A stretch of 64,000 nt of DNA from Gilliamella sp. ESL0443. Its GTDB lineage: Bacteria > Pseudomonadota > Gammaproteobacteria > Enterobacterales > Orbaceae. The position numbers and the translations under genes are program-made. The notes beneath the pieces are model-generated. The model saw nothing but the letters and a program-made list of their open reading frames with translations, had not been told where the DNA came from and ran no database searches. The stretch covers positions 1,488,001-1,552,000 of the forward strand of contig NZ_CP048263.1 of NCBI RefSeq assembly GCF_019469165.1, in the 5' to 3' direction. Below are positions 62,429 through 64,000 of the stretch, in pieces (the stretch's first letter is position 1; each line of letters begins with the position of its first letter).

Positions 62429-63160
62429 ATGAGTCGAACAGTACTTGTAACTGGAGCAAGCAAAGGAATTGGTAAAGCAATTGCCTGTAAACTAGCGTCC
62501 GACGGTTTTGATATCGTCATACATTATCATAGTGACAAAAAAGGGGCGATTGAAACTCAAAAAATTATCGAACAAACCACCCAAAAAGCTAGACTAATTC
62601 AATTTGATGTAAGTAACACTGAGCAATGTCAGCAAATGATAGAAGCAGATACTGAACAATATGGAGCTTATTACGGTGTTGTTAATAATGCAGGTATTAT
62701 CCGTGATGGTGCTTTCCCTGCTTTAACACAAGATGATTGGAAAGCTGTAATTCATACCGATCTTGATAGTTTTTACAATGTATTACATCCTTGTATTATG
62801 CCCATGATTGGACTACGTAATGGTGGAAGAATTATAGTTATATCATCAGTTTCTGGCATCGTTGGAAATCGTGGTCAAGTCAATTACAGCGCGGCCAAAG
62901 CAGGCGTAATTGGTGCAACCAAAGCGTTGGCACTTGAATTAGCTAAACGAAAAATTACCGTCAATTGCATTGCCCCGGGTCTAATAGACACGGGTATTTT
63001 AGATATGGAACCAATCGCTTTAAAAGAAGCAATGAACATGATCCCTCTTAAACGAATGGGGCACGTTGACGAAGTCGCAGGACTTGCAAGTTATTTAATG
63101 TCAGATAATGCGGGATATATAACAAGACAAGTCATTTCTATTAATGGAGGAATGGTATGA
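62429..63160 (+). CDS. apeQ: FabG-type 3-ketoacyl-ACP reductase of the APE cluster
   Basis: A 243-residue short-chain dehydrogenase. TGASKGIGKAIACKLA near residue 7 binds NADPH, NNAG lies near 86, and Ser140, Tyr153 and Lys157 (NYSAAKAG) form the catalytic set. It reduces ketoacyl intermediates during polyene elongation. Its stop overlaps the next start by four bases (ATGA). Confidence 0.93.
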   Translation: MSRTVLVTGASKGIGKAIACKLASDGFDIVIHYHSDKKGAIETQKIIEQTTQKARLIQFDVSNTEQCQQMIEADTEQYGAYYGVVNNAGIIRDGAFPALTQDDWKAVIHTDLDSFYNVLHPCIMPMIGLRNGGRIIVISSVSGIVGNRGQVNYSAAKAGVIGATKALALELAKRKITVNCIAPGLIDTGILDMEPIALKEAMNMIPLKRMGHVDEVAGLASYLMSDNAGYITRQVISINGGMV

Positions 63161-64000
63161 CAAAACGAGTAGTCATAACTGGCGCAGGTGGCGTCACCGC
63201 ATTTGGTAATGAATGGGATGATGTTGAGCTCAAACTAAAACAACTTCAAAATGCTGTTCGATATATGCCAGAATGGGAAATTTACGATGGATTGCATACC
63301 AAACTTGGTGCCCCAATTGATGATTTTGTTTTACCAGACCACTATACACGGAAAAAAATTCGTTCAATGGGCAGAGTATCATTACTCTCAACCAAAGCAA
63401 CTGAAATCGCATTAGAAAAGGCAGGATTACTAGATGAACCTGAACTAACTAATGGAGATACAGGTATTGCATTTGGGTCATCAACAGGTAGTACTCAGCC
63501 CGTTGCATCATTTGCAACCATGTTAAATGAAAAGCATACTAACAACATCACCGCAACGACCTATATTCAAATGATGCCACATACAACTGCAGTTAATACA
63601 GGTTTATTTTTTGGTTTAAAAGGTCGATTAATTACCACATCAAGTGCTTGTACATCTGGAAGTCAAGCTATAGGTTATGCATATGAAGCTATAAAATACG
63701 GTATGCAAAAAATCATGGTAGCAGGTGGAGCCGAAGAGTTATGCCCTTCGGAAGCAGCTGTTTTCGATACCTTATTTGCTACGAGCCAACTTAATGACAC
63801 ACCAAAGTTATCACCAAGACCATACGATCGGGATCGCGATGGGTTAGTTATTGGTGAAGGAGCCGGTGCATTAATTTTAGAGGAATATGAACACGCCATG
63901 GCTCGAGGAGCAAAAATTTATGGTGAGATTATAGGCTTTAAAACTAACTGTGATGCGAGTCATATTACCCAACCAAGGCAAGAAACAATCCAATATTGCA
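63157..64000 (+). CDS. apeR: Beta-ketoacyl synthase (FabF type) of the APE cluster, 3' end cut by the window
   Basis: The frame starts at the ATG overlapping the apeQ stop and runs open to the right edge (281 codons, incomplete). MTKRVVITGAGGVTAFGNEW is a FabF N-terminus, TSSACTSGSQAIGYAYEAIK holds Cys165, and RPYDRDRDGLVIGEGAGALILEEYEHA is the conserved FabF block. The two His residues would lie beyond the edge. By order it corresponds to ApeR, thought to start the chain. Confidence 0.9.
   Translation, partial: MTKRVVITGAGGVTAFGNEWDDVELKLKQLQNAVRYMPEWEIYDGLHTKLGAPIDDFVLPDHYTRKKIRSMGRVSLLSTKATEIALEKAGLLDEPELTNGDTGIAFGSSTGSTQPVASFATMLNEKHTNNITATTYIQMMPHTTAVNTGLFFGLKGRLITTSSACTSGSQAIGYAYEAIKYGMQKIMVAGGAEELCPSEAAVFDTLFATSQLNDTPKLSPRPYDRDRDGLVIGEGAGALILEEYEHAMARGAKIYGEIIGFKTNCDASHITQPRQETIQYC

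Overview
The window is AT-rich gammaproteobacterial chromosome. Core genes and their order (cydDC, rsfS-rlmH, ybeY-corC-lnt, gltIJKL, nadR-pnuC, ftsB-ispD-ispF-truD-pcm-tusE, a tRNA-Ser gene) fit a reduced, host-associated relative of Enterobacterales and Pasteurellales. The Orbaceae (Gilliamella, Frischella, Orbus) are my best guess; this is inferred from gene content and base composition, not from a marker-gene tree.

Layout. 0-1 kb: the first codons of a gene that runs off the left edge and a TauE/SafE-type permease. 1.2-6.1 kb: three tandem paralogous secreted adhesin-like genes. The first two share an almost identical leader. The third is knocked out of frame by a 7-bp tandem repeat next to its start codon, which looks like a phase-variation switch in the off position. 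6.6-32.2 kb: housekeeping genes (mltB, ldhA, ampG, a nitroreductase, trxB-cydD-cydC, rsfS-rlmH, ybeY-corC-lnt, gltIJKL, recD with a MuiA-like gene, nadR-pnuC, and the ftsB to pcm group with tusE). 32.4 kb: tRNA-Ser(UGA), followed by about 1.2 kb of very AT-rich DNA without genes.

33.7-43.4 kb is the most unusual part: a compact nine-gene operon behind one strong promoter and a palindromic operator. In order it encodes a MarR regulator, a FeeM-type N-acyl amino acid synthase, a SAM methyltransferase, a vanillyl-alcohol-oxidase/p-cresol-methylhydroxylase-type flavoenzyme, an AlkC-like DNA alkylation repair protein, a peroxiredoxin-like protein, a flavin-dependent halogenase-like protein, an amidase with the exact catalytic spacing of fatty acid amide hydrolase, and a Kef-type antiporter. 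I read it as a biosynthetic cluster for an N-acyl (probably tyrosine-derived) metabolite with its own DNA-repair, redox and transport functions. I do not recognise the combination.

43.4-49.6 kb: a decayed stretch with a small fragment resembling aspD, a divergent TetR/HPP pair around a large double operator, the aspartate decarboxylase/antiporter pair aspD-aspT (a decarboxylation proton pump), and a small lipoprotein. 49.7-64.0 kb: an aryl polyene (APE) biosynthesis cluster, with a divergent methyltransferase and then apeC to apeR, the last gene being cut by the right edge. No tyrosine ammonia-lyase or chorismate lyase for the aryl starter is seen. A short dispersed repeat (core ACCCCGTTCCTCAACTTTTT) occurs four to five times, always in the same orientation, in the first 16 kb.
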